Assembly (NCBI RefSeq): GCF_042186555.1
Contig: NC_133324.1
Coordinates: 194,332,140-194,396,139 of the forward strand
DNA length: 64,000 nt
Reading direction: 5' to 3'
Origin: Aquarana catesbeiana
Lineage: Eukaryota; Chordata; Amphibia; Anura; Ranidae
Shown: in pieces, positions 1 through 11,052 of the stretch
Position numbering within the stretch: the stretch's first letter is position 1
Layout of the letters: each line of letters starts with the position of its first letter
The notes under the pieces: generated by a model
What the model saw: the letters and a program-made list of their open reading frames with translations, nothing else
What the model was told of the DNA's origin: nothing
Database searches by the model: none
Made by a program: the position numbers and the translations under genes

Positions 1-239
1 GCGGTGAACTCATTGCTCCTAAAGCGCCCCTGCCCTTTGAAAACAATGGGGCAGCGCTGCTATAACGCTGCAGCGGCATTTTGCGGGCGGCTTTAACCCC
101 TTTTCGGCCGATAGCGGGGGTTAAAACCGCCCCACTAGCGGCCAAATAGCACCGCTAAAACTACGGTAAAGCGGCGCTAAAAATAGCGCCGCTTTACCGC
201 TGATGCCCGGGGCGGCTTAGTGTGAAAGGGGTCTAAGGC
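1..239. repeat. GC-rich MITE-like repeat, 5' end outside window
   Basis: This segment is rich in CpG and in short inverted words built on GCGGC/GCCGC and AGCGCCGCTTTACCGC. It ends in GTGTGAAAGGGGTCTAAGG, the type of terminus seen on several other short elements here. A diverged copy with the same order of words lies at 11690-11866. There is no coding potential. A non-autonomous DNA transposon is likely, but the left terminus lies outside the window. Confidence 0.5.
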
Positions 240-358
240 ATTGCATTTTTCCTTTGGCTTTAATAAACGACTCACAAAACTAGGTGTTAAAGGATAACCT
301 AAAGAGGAGCTTCCGTCATTTTGTAAAAAAATAAAAGTCAGCAGCTACAAATACTATA

Positions 359-1590
359 CAGTGGGGACAGAAAGTATTCAGACCCCCTTAAATTTTTCAC
401 TCTTTGTTATATTGCAACCATTTGCTAAAATCATTTAAGTTCATTTTTTTCCTCATTAATGTACACACAGCACCCCATATTGACAGAAAAACACAGAATT
501 GTTGACATTTCTGCAGATTTATTAAAAAAGAAAAACTGAAATATCACATGGTCCTAAGAATTCAGACCCTTTGCTCAGTATTTAGTAGAAGCTCCCTTTT
601 GTTCTAATACAGCCATGAGTCTTTTTGGGAAAGATGCAACAAGTTTTCACACCTGGATTTGGGGATCCTCTGCTATTCCTCCTTGCAGATCCTCTCCAGT
701 TCTGTCAGGTTGGATGCTAAATGTTGGTGGACAGCCATTTTTAGGTCTCTCCAGAGATACTCAATTGGGTTTAAGTCAGTGCTCTGGCTGGGCCATTCAA
801 GAACAGTCACGGAGTTGTTGTGAAGCCACTCCTTCATTATTTTAGCTGTGTGCTTAGGGTCATTGAGCACTCTGTCTGAGGTCCTATGCACTCTGGAGAA
901 GGTTTTCGTTCCGTCCCCGCAGCTGAAAAACACCCCCACACATACCGCTTAGAATTAAGGCCAAAAAGTTCTATCTTGGTCTCATCAGACCAGAGAATCT
1001 TATTTCTCACCATCTTGGAGTCCTTCAGGTCTTTTTTTAGCAAACTCCATGCGGGCTTTCATGTGTTTTGCACTGAGGAGAGGCTTCCGTCAGGCCACTC
1101 TGCCATAAAGCCCCGACTGGTGGAGGGCTGCAGTGATGGTTGACTTTCTACAACTTTCTCCCATCACCCGACTGCATCTCTGGAGCTCAGCCACAGTGAT
1201 CTTTGGGTTCTTCTTTAACTCTTTCACCAAGGCTCTTCTCCCCCGATAGCTCAGTTTGGCCAGGCGGCCAGCTCTAGGAAGGGTTCTGGTCATCCCGTCT
1301 TCCATTTAAGGATTATGGAGGCCAGTGTGCTCTTAGGAACCTTAAGTGCAGCAGAAATTTTTTTGTAACCTTGGCCAGATCTGTGCCTTGCCACAATTCT
1401 GTCTCTGAGCTCTTCAGGCAGTTCCTTTGACCTCATGATTCTCATTTGCTCTGACATGCACTGTAAGCTGTAAGGTCTTATATAGACAGGTGTGTGGCTT
1501 TCCTAATCAATTTCTTTTGGGTGAGTGCATTAATCATCTCCTTTTCACTGCAACAATTTAAGGGGGTCTGAATACTTTCCATCCCCACTG
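359..1590 (-). mobile_element. Tc1/mariner element, decayed
   Basis: Terminal inverted repeats begin CAGTGGGGACAGAAAGTATT on the left and end as their near-complement (AATACTTTCCATCCCCACTG) on the right. Both ends are flanked by TA, the Tc1/mariner target duplication (357-358 and 1591-1592). The interior carries a broken transposase on the minus strand. The insertion lies in the loop of a MITE hairpin. The family is Tc1-like with a DD34E-type transposase. Confidence 0.92.
673..1436 (-). pseudogene. Tc1-type transposase pseudogene
   Basis: The reading frame starts at an ATG at 1436, giving MRSKELPEELRDRIVARH, the first helix-turn-helix of Tc1 transposases. It then shifts frame. The second DNA-binding segment (AGRLAKLSYRGRRALVKELK) lies at about 1090-1305. 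The first catalytic Asp is present (WSDETKIELFG). The next stretch has lost about 40 residues between RYVW and GCFSAAGT. The second catalytic Asp appears as Leu (VLNDPKHTA where the family has QDNDPKHTA). The C-terminus keeps the catalytic Glu (DLNPIEYLWRDLK). At least two frameshifts, a deletion and a lost Asp make it inactive. Confidence 0.88.
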
Positions 1591-1861
1591 TAGCTGCTGA
1601 CTTTTAATAAAAGGACAGTTCCCTGTCCAGGGATCTCTGTCCTCACCCGGGCTCTTCATCGGTCTTCAAGTCCCCAGTGCCGGCAGGTTTGCTGCAAGAA
1701 GCTGGCTGTGGAATGTGAAATGGAGTTAAATAGGTATATTACTTAATATGTTGAATATTGTAATGCCCAGTACAGTGAATAATATACAGGAGGGGGCTAT
1801 TCACCCAATGTGCACTATTTTTTTGTTCATTGAGGTTTGCTGCATTTTTAATGGACTGCCT

Positions 1862-2158
1862 AATGCTGGTGGTTCAGCAGGAACCGACCGAGATTCAAAC
1901 CGTCTATGGGCAGGCTGAATGTACCAAGTTGATCGGCCGATCAACTTGGGTACAACCAGCCTGCCGGATTTACTTGCGAATATTGCTAGTGGCTGCTATA
2001 GCTGCTAGCAATAATCACTGGCTTCCTCTGTGGGGAGAAAACAATGTCTCGGCAGAAGGGATTCCCCTGTCATCAGTGTCTGTGTTGATGGGGAAATTGT
2101 GCAAACTTCTATTGCAGGAAAAAAATTTGCACCATCTATGGCCTGCCTAATGCAGTGT
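1862..2158. repeat. MITE with hairpin core, copy 1
   Basis: It shares a long series of words with 32112-32452: ACCGACCGAGATTCAAACC, CTATGGGCAGGCTGA, AGCTGCTAGCAATAATCACT, GTGTTGATGGGG and a closing CATCTATGGCCTGCCTAA. An internal palindrome (CCAAGTTGATCGGCCGATCAACTTGG, described here as a 12-bp stem) sits near 1923-1948. Non-coding; probably a hAT-like non-autonomous element, though no target duplication was identified. Confidence 0.55.
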
Positions 2159-2386
2159 GCTGCAACACTTAATGTATAAAAACATGTGCATGGCAGTGCA
2201 GTGTGGAGTGAATGGACACTTGGGGTCTTGGTTCCCTATTGGAAAGATTCCCCTTTTAATTAACTGGGAAAGGATATGCAGGTTCAGCAAAATGGTGTCA
2301 GGAAAAAAAAAACCCAGGTGAATACACTAATACTTTTCCACTCTATCCAACGTGAAAAAAAAAACATTTTGACTGGAATTTTTCCC

Positions 2387-3027
2387 TTAAAGTGGATGTA
2401 AACCCGATGTCATCCTTTCTTAACTACTGCCGTAGGGGTTATCTATAAGGATATACATGCCTCCTGCATGTATCTTTACCTGTCAAATGTCTCCCCTCTG
2501 TCTGTTATGAGAACCCAAAAAACTGCATATTCTGTGGGTGGGTCTGTTGTCTGGAGCTCGGTGGGTGGAGTCGTGATGTCAGTAGACTCCCCGCCCACCT
2601 CTACACTCCCCTTGTCAATATGCATTTTCTCCTGTGTATTTCTTACACTGAACTTCTGCTATGATCTCTAACATCCAGTGAAAAGACAGGAAAGTAACCA
2701 CATGACTTCAGCATGCCAAATCATGGTGAGGTGTGGAACAGCCAATCCTTGCAGAGCTGCTGAAGAAAGGAGTGGGGGGAATTAAAAAATAATACATGTC
2801 TTAGGCTATTGCACAAGATGTAAATCACCTGTCACTCACAGCAAGGGGGAGGATTTGACAAAGTTTTTCTCTGTTTGTCAAGTTTTATCTCACTGAACAA
2901 TAAAAGAGGATTGCTCAGAGCTGGATTAACTCTTTGTGGCAAGACTGGGCTCAAATGATAGGAAATCTTATACTCTACATTATGACATCAAAAAAATAAA
3001 TAATTTTCGTGTTTACATCCACTTTAA
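2387..3027. mobile_element. TTAA-flanked MITE, AGTGGATGTAAAC termini
   Basis: It starts TTAA-AGTGGATGTAAAC and ends with the exact complement GTTTACATCCACT-TTAA. The TTAA at both ends fits a piggyBac-type target duplication. The 641-bp element has no transposase. Open frames inside (such as 2468-2671) have no recognisable content. Confidence 0.72.
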
Positions 3028-3469
3028 CTCTTCTTGCTAGTTGTTTTATGGCTTGGTTCTAAATGTTTCACGTCAATTACATTGTTTTAAAATATTTATA
3101 ACTATTACGTTTCAAACTTACATAACTGGAACTCAGAGTATTTAACAACATTTGTCTGAGTGACTCCACCTTCAGTTCCAGATATTCAAGGTTGCACAAT
3201 AAGTTCTTGCTCTGGATTGGCTTCAAATATTACTAAATGAATTCTTCTTAGGTGAAAAGGGAGAAATGTCACTACCTCATATTGAATTTCATGCCCTTAC
3301 ATTACAAAACAAAATATTGTTTAGAACTTGCTGTAACCTGATCTCCATCATTTAGAGCTCAGACACTCTGGACTTTTTTTAATGCTGCTGTTAGGTGCAT
3401 CTGGCGATTTTTTTTTTTTCTGCCTCTAAACACCCCTGCATGTTAGCCTATGTGTCCTTGCAAACAGGT

Positions 3470-3660
3470 GTTTATTATTATTAATATTATACCCGATTTA
3501 TATAGCACCTACAGTTTGCACTGCGCTTTACCATATAAAGGGAGACAATACAGCAGCAATACAATTCAATACAAGGAGGATTAGGAGGGCCATGCTCCTG
3601 GGAGCTTACAATATAATAGGAAGGGGCTAGTGAAACAAAAGAGTTTAGAGGCAATGGCAT
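3470..3660. repeat. SINE-like interspersed repeat with ATT microsatellite
   Basis: A (TTA)n run is followed by a block reading GATTTATATAGCACCTACAG, then GCACTGCGCTTTACCATA and GGAGCTTACAATATAATAGG. I recognise this as a common vertebrate/amphibian interspersed repeat type but cannot name the family. It interrupts another repeat whose halves (poly-T/CTGCCTCTAAA at 3405-3430 and TTTAGAGGCAGAAAAAAAAC at 3660-3680) are complementary. Confidence 0.4.
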
Positions 3661-3847
3661 TTAGAGGCAGAAAAAAAACACTGCCAGCACACCCAAGAGC
3701 AGCGGCATTTTGGCAGAAAAAATGCTTGATGCGTTTAAATGCATGTAAACATCTAAACGTGCGTTAACTAAATAAAAAACTATTATTTTGGCCAATAAAA
3801 TTAATTAACATCCAAGCTTGGCACGCCTAAACGCGTTACATATATTA

Positions 3848-5082
3848 TTAACACCTTCCCACCTGACGTACAGCAGATTGACAGCCGGGTGGGCCTTTTG
3901 TCCTTCTGACTGGATGTCATATGACGTCCTTTCAGAAGGCGCAGAGGTGCAATCTGTCACCGGCCATATCCCCTGGACACAGCCGATGACTGATCAGTGT
4001 ACCGGCTTGTTGTCTGTACCATCTGATTGCTGTAACCAGATCACATGACAGTTACAAACAATGGATGGCTTCCTTTCATGCCATCCATTGTGTACAATTG
4101 GGTTACTAGCTGTGATTGGTCAATATGATCAGATTGTACAGACAGGGCCAATCACAAACCATCTTGACCATGTGATTAGCTTTGGCCATTCACAACTAAT
4201 CACAACAAAACAAACTGAATCAGTTTGATTCAGTAAAATGCTTGCTTATAGCAATGTAATGCACTGTTATAAGCGACCATAATGTGTAAAAAAACAAAAA
4301 AAACCTTATTACTTCCCCAGAGTAGTACAATGTTACTATGGTAACATTATATTGCTCTGGTCACAGTATGTTAAAAAAATAAAGAAAATGTAACAAAAAA
4401 ATAAAACAATATTATATATTTTTTTATTTTACATACTGTCACCACTCAGTGTCCCTGATCACCACCACACCAGTTATATGCACTGGTGACAGTATGTGAA
4501 AAAAAAAAATTCTGTGAACTTTTTTTTTATTTCTTCATTTTCCAAAAAAAATGATAAAAAATGGCAACTTCAAAAAACGTACTAAATACCTTGGACTGTC
4601 TACTTTTCAAAAAAGTGGTCATTTGTACTGTCCTGACATTTTTGTGCCTCAAGAAATGAGATAATCCGTCAGTACACCAGGGTTGATCATTTTTCAGATA
4701 TATACTGTACCATAGTTTGTGGACTCTATAACTTTCTATAACTTTCCTACAGAATAAATACTATACACTGATTTGAATTATTTTAACCAAAAAAATTGAG
4801 CAGAGTACATTTTGGCCTAAATTTATGAAGAACAATTATTTATTTGCAAAGTGTTATAACAGAAACAAGGAAAAACTTGTGTTTTTCAAAATTTTCTCTT
4901 TTGTCTTTTTTTCATTTTTCATTTATTTAGCAAAAACTAAAAAACCCAGTGGTGAATAAAATGATAAAAATTTTGTTTGGGTACAGTGTTGCAAGACCGC
5001 GTAATTGTCATTCAAAGTGCGACAGTGCTGAAAGCTGAAAATTGGCCTGGGCAGAAAGGATGAAAAGTACTGAATTGGTTAA
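3848..5082. mobile_element. Non-autonomous piggyBac-type element (1.2 kb)
   Basis: It is bounded by TTAA at 3848-3851 and 5079-5082, with a CACCTTCCC start and a GAATTGG end. A second copy in the same orientation is at 21988-23045. The shared order is CATATGACGTCC, a TGATTGG/CCAATCA-rich block, CATACTGTCACCA, AAGTGCGACAG and GGCCTGGGCAG near the right end. No transposase remains. It resembles the elements at 7354, 8393 and 44379 only at the termini and in parts of the right side. Confidence 0.65.
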
Positions 5083-5174
5083 TCATTACAGTGCCTCTTT
5101 ACAGTGCAGTCCCCTTTATATCACCGTCCCCCTTTGCATTACATTACAGTGCCCCCTTAACAGTGCAGTCCCCT

Positions 5175-5368
5175 TATCCTTGTGGGTCTCCATGGTAAAT
5201 TACATCATGCGTGTGGAAGAAATGCTAGTGTTGAATAAGGATACTTTTGAGACATATAACGTTTTGTGGTATATTTGGCTCCATTTCTCCACTTCTGATG
5301 CCCTTAAGGAAATGCTATCACCTAATGGTAGTTCTACACTGCCTCAGTCCTCCAATAGGATGGTATAA
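5175..5368 (+). pseudogene. L1-like ORF2 C-terminal remnant
   Basis: The frame reads VEEMLVLNKDTFETYNVLWYIWLHF, resembling the last residues of vertebrate L1-type ORF2 proteins, where a short aromatic-rich tail follows a conserved Glu-Glu-rich helix. It is followed by a T-rich untranslated region ending in AATAAAG near 5826. That arrangement fits a 5'-truncated L1-like insertion. The match is by eye and short, so the family is tentative. Confidence 0.4.
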
Positions 5369-5850
5369 AAGTCCCCCTGGCACCTTCCAAGACCTCTCAG
5401 ATGCATGTATCTGGTGCTCCTCCCTGCTAGCCTTCTTATCTACATTTTTTTTTTTGGTCCCAGAGTTTCACTTATGTTCTGCTTTTCTCTCCTAATCTTT
5501 TACCCCTTTTTCTTACCTTCCTTCTTGACCACCTATGGTCATTCCCCTCTTTCTCTTCTCCTGTTCCCCTCTATATTCTGTATGCCAGCTTACTTTATGA
5601 TACTTTAGGTCCTAGTACTATTTTTACCGTTCTTATATACATGCTAATCTATTTGTGCATCATACGTCAATACCAGTCATGCTTTTTTGTCTTTTTTCTT
5701 CTTTTTCTCATATTCTCAATTGTGTAACTAACTCACAATGATTGTACATTATGTACATTATGTTCATGACCTTTCTACGCCTTGCAGTGCCTTTATCTTC
5801 ATATTGTTTTGTTATGTTATAAAACAATAAAGATATATTTCTCTCTAAAT
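5369..5850 (+). repeat. Probable L1-like 3' untranslated tail
   Basis: Pyrimidine-rich non-coding DNA follows the ORF2 remnant and ends in ACAATAAAGATATATTTC, a polyadenylation-signal-like terminus. There is no clean poly-A tract or target duplication. The open frames here are low-complexity and are not genes. Confidence 0.35.
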
Positions 5851-6024
5851 ACTTTTCTGTTTTTAATAAAGAGAGGGAGGGTCAGCTGATTATTGCTATT
5901 TAGGTCTCCATTTAAAAGCTTTCCACTGGCAGTTTTGTTGCAAAATCCTGCAGTGTCAAAACAAAGGATCCTGCACTAAAATGAATCTGCCCTTTATATT
6001 AAGGGAAACTTATAACATGTAGGC

Positions 6025-6183
6025 CAGGGATATGCAATTAGCGGACCTCCAGCTGTTGCAGAACTACAAGTCCCATGAGGCATAGCAAAACTCTGACAGC
6101 CACAAGCATGACACCCAGAGGCAGCGGCATGATGGGACTTGTAGTTTTGCAACAGCTGGAGGTCCGCTAATTGCATATCCCTG
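6025..6183. mobile_element. hAT-like MITE, nearly perfect hairpin
   Basis: The 159-bp element is almost all inverted repeat. It begins CAGGGATATGCAATTAGCGG and ends CCGCTAATTGCATATCCCTG, with the inner arm words GGACCTCCAGCTGTTGCA and ACTACAAGTCCCAT. The flanking octamers ATGTAGGC and ATTTAGGT match at 6 of 8 positions, consistent with a decayed 8-bp hAT target duplication. Confidence 0.75.
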
Positions 6184-6199
6184 ATTTAGGTTGTCATTA

Positions 6200-6675
6200 T
6201 TAAAGCGGAGTTCCACCCTAAAGTGGAACTTCCGCACATCGGATTCCTCCCCCCCTCCGGTGTCACAATTGGCACCTTTCAGGGGGGAGGGGGGTGCAGA
6301 TACCTGTATAATACAGGTATCTGCACCCACTTCCGGGTATAGCTAGCCGCAGCTAGCCGCAGAGTCCCCGCCCACCCCCGTTGTGTTGTGGGAAATACAC
6401 AGTTCCCACAACACAACGGGGACCAGTGTAGATGCGCAGAGCGACTCGTGCATGCGCAATAGGGAACCGGGCAGTGAAGCCGCAACGCTTCACTTCCCGA
6501 TTCCCTCAGTGAGAATGGCAGCGGCAGCACCCGAGGATCGAGGGACGGTTCGGCCTCGGGTGCCGACATCGCTGGACCCCGGGACAGGTGAGTGACCTTA
6601 TTTTAAAAGTCAGCAGCTGCAGTATTTGCAGCTGCTGACATCTAAAAAAAAAATTTTAGCGAAACTCCGCTTTAA
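6200..6675. mobile_element. TTAA MITE, AAGCGGAGTTCC family
   Basis: The termini are TTAAAGCGGAGTTCC and AACTCCGCTTTAA. Internal hairpins include GCAGATACCTGTA/TACAGGTATCTGC (6296-6328), a CCCGTTGTGTTGTGGGAA stem (6377-6419) and AGTCAGCAGCTGC/GCAGCTGCTGAC (6608-6641). It is GC-rich and non-coding. Open frames such as 6279-6569 come from the CpG-rich palindromes. Confidence 0.75.
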
Positions 6676-6903
6676 CCTTCTTTTCAAAAGACTTGTCTGG
6701 CTGTCACTGGTCTCAATACTTTCTGAATCGCCCAAAACATGTAGGGGAACCAAAGACAAAACCTCCTAATTTTCTAGGTTTACCTTGTTCTAGGCCAGTG
6801 ACTCAGAAGACAATGAAACCAGAGGAAAAAGTATGATCGACAGACAAATAGCTTTTGCAGGAGGAGAGGTGAGCAGCAACATCCTCTATATTTCTCTCAG
6901 CGT

Positions 6904-7261
6904 AAGGCCTCATTCTCACGAGGCGGATCCGCTTCCACGGAGTCCGCCTCGGTCCACCAGCTCAGCGGGAAATCTCTCCGTTGATCTCCGCTGAGCCGGC
7001 GGATGACAGGTCCCTCTCTACTCAATGAGCGGGGAGGGGCTTGTCGAGCGCCGCTGATTTCTATGGAGAGATCGGACGAAAACGGACAGCATGTCTGTTT
7101 TCATCAGATCTCACCCGATCCGCCAGTGACGGATCTGAACGTAGAGGCATCCGTCTGATTTTAGCGGATCGGACTGGGTCGGATGTCAGCGGACATGACT
7201 AGCATGGAGCGCCCGTTCAGGTCCGCCGTCAAAACGGTCCGATCGTGCGAAAGGGGCCTAA
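6904..7261. repeat. CGGATC-rich MITE
   Basis: The left end is TAAGGCCTCATTCTCACGAG and the right end GTGCGAAAGGGGCCTAAG. These are loosely complementary and resemble hAT-like MITE ends common in frogs. The interior repeats CGGATC/GATCCG words. Target duplication was not resolved. Non-coding. Confidence 0.55.
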
Positions 7262-7353
7262 GTTTTTTCACAAATGCAGAAAGGGGTCTTTATTGTGAGT
7301 AGACTATGCAATTATTTGCAAAACAAAGTAGTTATGTTCAACACTGTGAGAGT

Positions 7354-8363
7354 TTAACCACTTCAGCTCCGGAAGGTTTTACCCACTTCCTGACCAGGCC
7401 ATTTTGTACGATACGGCACTGCGTCGCTTTAACTGACAATTGCGCGGTCGTGCGACGTTGTACCCATATAGAATTGTCCTTTTTTCCCACAAATAGAGCT
7501 TTCTTTTGGTGGCATTTGATCACCTCTGCAGGGTTTTTTTTTTGCGTTATAAATAAATACTGACAATTTCGAATAAAAAACAATATTTTATACATTTTGC
7601 TATAAAACATTCCCAATAAAATAAAAAAAAAATCACATTTCTTCATCAATTTAGGCCAATATGTATTCTACATATTTTTGGTAAAAAAAATCCCAGTAAG
7701 CGTATATTGATTGGTTTGCACAAAAGTTATAGCTTTTACAAACTATGGGATAGATTTAGGGACTTTTTATTTATTTTTTATTGTTTTTACTAGTAATGGC
7801 GGTGATCAGTGATTTTTAGCGGGACTGCGACATTGCAGCGGATAAATTGGACACTAAGTCACACTTTTTGGGGACCAGTGACATCCAATACTGTGATCAG
7901 TGCTAAAAAAAAATGCACTGTCACAGTATAAATGACACTGGCAGGGAAGGGGTTAACACCAGGGGCGATCACATGGTTAATTGTGTGCCTAGGAGGTGTT
8001 TTCTAACTGTGTGGGGGAGGGACAGACTCCCCCACACAGGAAAAGAGAGATCGTGTTTCAGCTTAGCTGAAACACAAAGATCTCTCCTTTGCTCCCTGAC
8101 AGATCAGTGGTTTGCCTTGTTTACATAGACATTGTTTACATCCGTCTCTCCACAGAGCGATCGGCGGGTCCCGGTGGCCATCGTGGCCGCTGGACATGCT
8201 GATTAGCTCTCGATGTGTCCAATCACAGCGCAAACGGTGCTCCGGTGGCGCAGGTGCGCGCCCCCTACATCGCGTGCATGAAATCACGTACAGGTACATG
8301 ATTTTGCGCAGCTAGGTCACCCTGCCACAGTATATGTACGGTGGACAGTTCAGACGTGGTTAA
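7354..8363. mobile_element. Non-autonomous piggyBac-type element A
   Basis: It is bounded by TTAA (7354-7357, 8360-8363) with the terminal motif CCACTTCAGCTCCGGAAGG at the left. Its left 500 bp (CACTGCGTCGCTTTAACTG, ACAAATAGAGCTTTCTTTT, TTAGGCCAATATGTATTCT, TTGATTGGTTTGC) is shared with elements at 8393, 12777 and 23302, and with 44379 in reverse orientation. No transposase remains. A strong stem-loop lies at 8053-8075. Confidence 0.8.
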
Positions 8364-8392
8364 ATATGGATTCGATGGCTTTATTTGTGCAC

Positions 8393-9334
8393 TTAACTGC
8401 TTCAGCCCCGGAAAATTTGAGTGCTCAATGACAGGGCCATTTTTTGCGATTCGGCACTGCGTCGCTTTAACTGACAATTGTGTGGTCGTGCGACGCTGTA
8501 CCCAAACAAAATTGATGTCCTTTTTTTCTCACAAATAGAGCTTTCTTTTTGTGGTATTTGATCGCCTCCTGTGGGTTTTTATTTTTTGTGCTATAAACAA
8601 AAGAAGAGCGAAAATTTTGAAAAAAAAAACACAATATCTATTACTTTTTGCTAATAATAAAAATCCCACCTTTTTAAAAAAAAAAAATTTTTCCTCAGTT
8701 TAGGCCAATATGTATTCTTCTGCATATTTTTGGTAAAAAAAAATCGCAATGAGTATATATTGATTGGTTTGCGCAAAAGTTATACCGTCTTCAAAATAGG
8801 GGATAGATTTATGGCATTTTTATTACTATTATTTTTTTTTACTAGTAATGGCGGCGATCTGCGATTTTTATCGGGACTGCGACATTATGGCGGACACATC
8901 GGACACTTTTGACACATTTTTTAAACCATTGACAATTATACAGTGATCAGTGCTATAAAATGCACTGATTACTGTGTAAATGTCACTGGCAGGGAAGGGG
9001 TTAACACTAGGGGGTGATCAAGGAGTTAATTGTGTTCCCTGACTGTGTGTTCTAACTGTAGGGGAGTGGGACTGACTAGGAGGAGACAAAGATTGGTGTT
9101 CAACACGATCTGTCTCCTCTCCCCTGTTTACACACACAAATTCGGGTTCTCGCTCTGTCACGAGCAATCACGGGAGCCCAGTGGTCATCGTGCCCGCTGG
9201 TCACTCGCATCGGGGTCAGGCACACGTTTTGGCCCTAGTTGCCAAAAGGCGAAGCGACATAACATAACGTTGTTTCGCCCAGCCGTGCCATTCTGCCGCA
9301 GTAAAACTGTGGCAGCTGGTCGGCAATCGGTTAA
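8393..9334. mobile_element. Non-autonomous piggyBac-type element B
   Basis: It is a sister of element A in the same orientation, only 29 bp downstream of it. Bounds are TTAA at 8393-8396 and 9331-9334. The left end reads CTGCTTCAGCCCCGG and the right end CAGCTGGTCGGCAATCGG. It lacks coding capacity; small frames across it are shadows of A/T-rich DNA. Confidence 0.78.
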
Positions 9335-10337
9335 AAGGATTTACTTGCTAAAGAACAAGGAAAGTATTTTTCCCTCATGGTGAGAAGAAATGTGTGGCTT
9401 CAGCACTGGCCTATTGATTTACTTTTTTTTTTTTTGACCAGTGGTTGTTTACTTGGTTCCCTACATATATGGGGCATGTGGCTCTCTACCATTCCTACCA
9501 TGATGCAGCACTTGGTGCATGGGCAGGAGATATAAATTAGGAAAGGTGGGTGGAGTGTGCTATTTACTGGACCAAACATACAGATATTTTTTTTTACGTT
9601 AAGTGCACGCATACTAAGTAACATAACGACATACATGGGCGATTTGGCTCAAACCGTGTAAAAATCTTGCATTTTTGAGTGTAAAAGTGGCACAGGTACA
9701 GCATATAGCCTGCTGCTAGCAGCCTGTAAAAATAAAAAAAAAAGGTTGAAATATGCAGTGACTGAAAGCTTGTTTGAGTGGGCTGAATGTGTTCAAAGAC
9801 GTATGCCCTGAGCACAGAATCCAGCATTTGCTGCACTTGTGCCTCACTAGTCGCCAAAAATGCCAATTTTTTATGCCGTATAAGCTAAACTGCCCAGATG
9901 CATGAGCCCTAAGTGTAACACAGGTTTATTAAAAAAAAAAAAAAAAACTCACAGAGATCACAGTGCTGCCCCTTACAATGCCGAGTCATTTTTGCTCCGG
10001 CATCAAGGTCATCAAGGTTGGCATCTACTTCCTGGATTAAGGTACTGACTCAGAGATGGCGCAATTAGGTAAATCCCGATGTCTGTGAAGTTCTTGGCTG
10101 TATTCACAAATGTCTGACAAAGATCAGTCCCCTGCTGCAGCCTCTTACCTTGTGACCACCTGCCTAATTACAATGTACAGTCTGATCCATGCTAGAGAGC
10201 AGAGATGAGTTTAGGCATCCTCTGAACTCATCTCTATCCAAACGTCCAAGTGGCACTCTTTTTAGTCAAGTCAGCTGTGGGGTGTGTCAATCCATGCCCC
10301 GCAGCACATGTAAATAAAGGGGCAGGATGCTGGTGAC
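9335..10337. other. No gene recognised; A-rich non-coding DNA
   Basis: This stretch holds poly-T (9422-9435) and poly-A (9931-9947) tracts and no coding pattern I can recognise. The poly-A could mark a retrotransposed fragment ending near 9947, but no partner features were found. Confidence 0.3.
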
Positions 10338-10508
10338 CAGTGGCAGCTGGTGTTCCATCCCCCCCGCTGTCAGTAGGTTGGTCAGTCGGTCACTCTGCGC
10401 CCTGAACCCACCCTTTTTTGAAGCCAATTAGAGCCTCTGGCTCTAACCACGTGCTTATATAAAAAAAAAAAAATGACCCTGTGACCCGTATGTATGGGCC
10501 ACCACTGC
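10338..10508. mobile_element. Short hAT-like MITE, CAGTGGC termini
   Basis: It starts CAGTGGCAGCTGGTG and ends GCCACCACTG, with an internal block CACCCTTTTTTGAAGCCAATT. Longer copies with the same core occur at 48536-48965 and, inverted, at 62906-63357. Non-coding. Confidence 0.6.
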
Positions 10509-10839
10509 TGGTGACATTAATGCCTTTATATCAACACATGCCCTTATTTAGTCAATGCCATTTGCTAAACCTGGGCATGTGTTCATATTAAAGCACTGAC
10601 AGGTCATTCCTCACCCCGCAGTACATGTAAACAAACAAAGGGGCAGGATGCTGGTGATGTCAGTGCCCTTGTATGGACACATGCCCATATTTAATCAATT
10701 TCATTGGATGCCACCAGCCTCCTGACGCTTTGTTTACGATGCTGTGGGGCAGAGAATGACCTGGCCCTCAACTGATTAAACTTTAAAAAAGCACAGAAAT
10801 TCGAACAGAAATTAGTTAGAAGGATGCCCAAGTAAGGTT

Positions 10840-11052
10840 GGGTTCATACATATGCAAATTGGATCCATTTTTAACCGCATCCAATTCGCATAACGTGAAT
10901 GCGAACGGTTTTCCATGCAGCCGGTTCACACATGTGCATGACGGGTGTGGTGCGGTTTCAAAAAGTTTCCGGTTCAGGTCTGATTTCAGGTGAAAACTCG
11001 CACCTGAACCGGTGAACAGACACAGACCGGACTGCCGCATATATGTGAACCC
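10840..11052. mobile_element. Small MITE, GGGTTCATACATATGC termini
   Basis: The left terminus GGGTTCATACATATGC and right terminus GCATATATGTGAACCC are inverted complements with one mismatch. The 213-bp interior contains ATCCAATTCGCAT and a CACCTGAACCGG inverted pair. The superfamily is not determined. The minus-strand frame at 10816-11058 is a by-product. Confidence 0.65.

Larger units (their letters stand above)
299..1720. repeat. MITE of the TTAAAGCGGAGTTCC family, split by a Tc1 element
   Basis: The left part (299-358) has a diverged terminus (TAAAGAGGAGCTTCC) followed by the family's hairpin arm AAAGTCAGCAGCTAC. The other arm, TAGCTGCTGACTTTTAAT, resumes at 1591 after a Tc1 insertion. 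The same family is seen complete at 6200-6675, 38276-38770 and 40501-40967. The right end is uncertain because homology fades near 1720. Confidence 0.6.

Noticed and set aside
6279..6595. Open frames on both strands in a CpG-rich block, as in a CpG-island first exon
   Set aside because: The block is the interior of a TTAA MITE that recurs at 38276, 40501 and 41440.
6600..6650. The recurrent AGTCAGCAGC hairpin as a microRNA gene
   Set aside because: It recurs inside a MITE family at constant position; without small-RNA data it is kept as a transposon hairpin, reported under findings.
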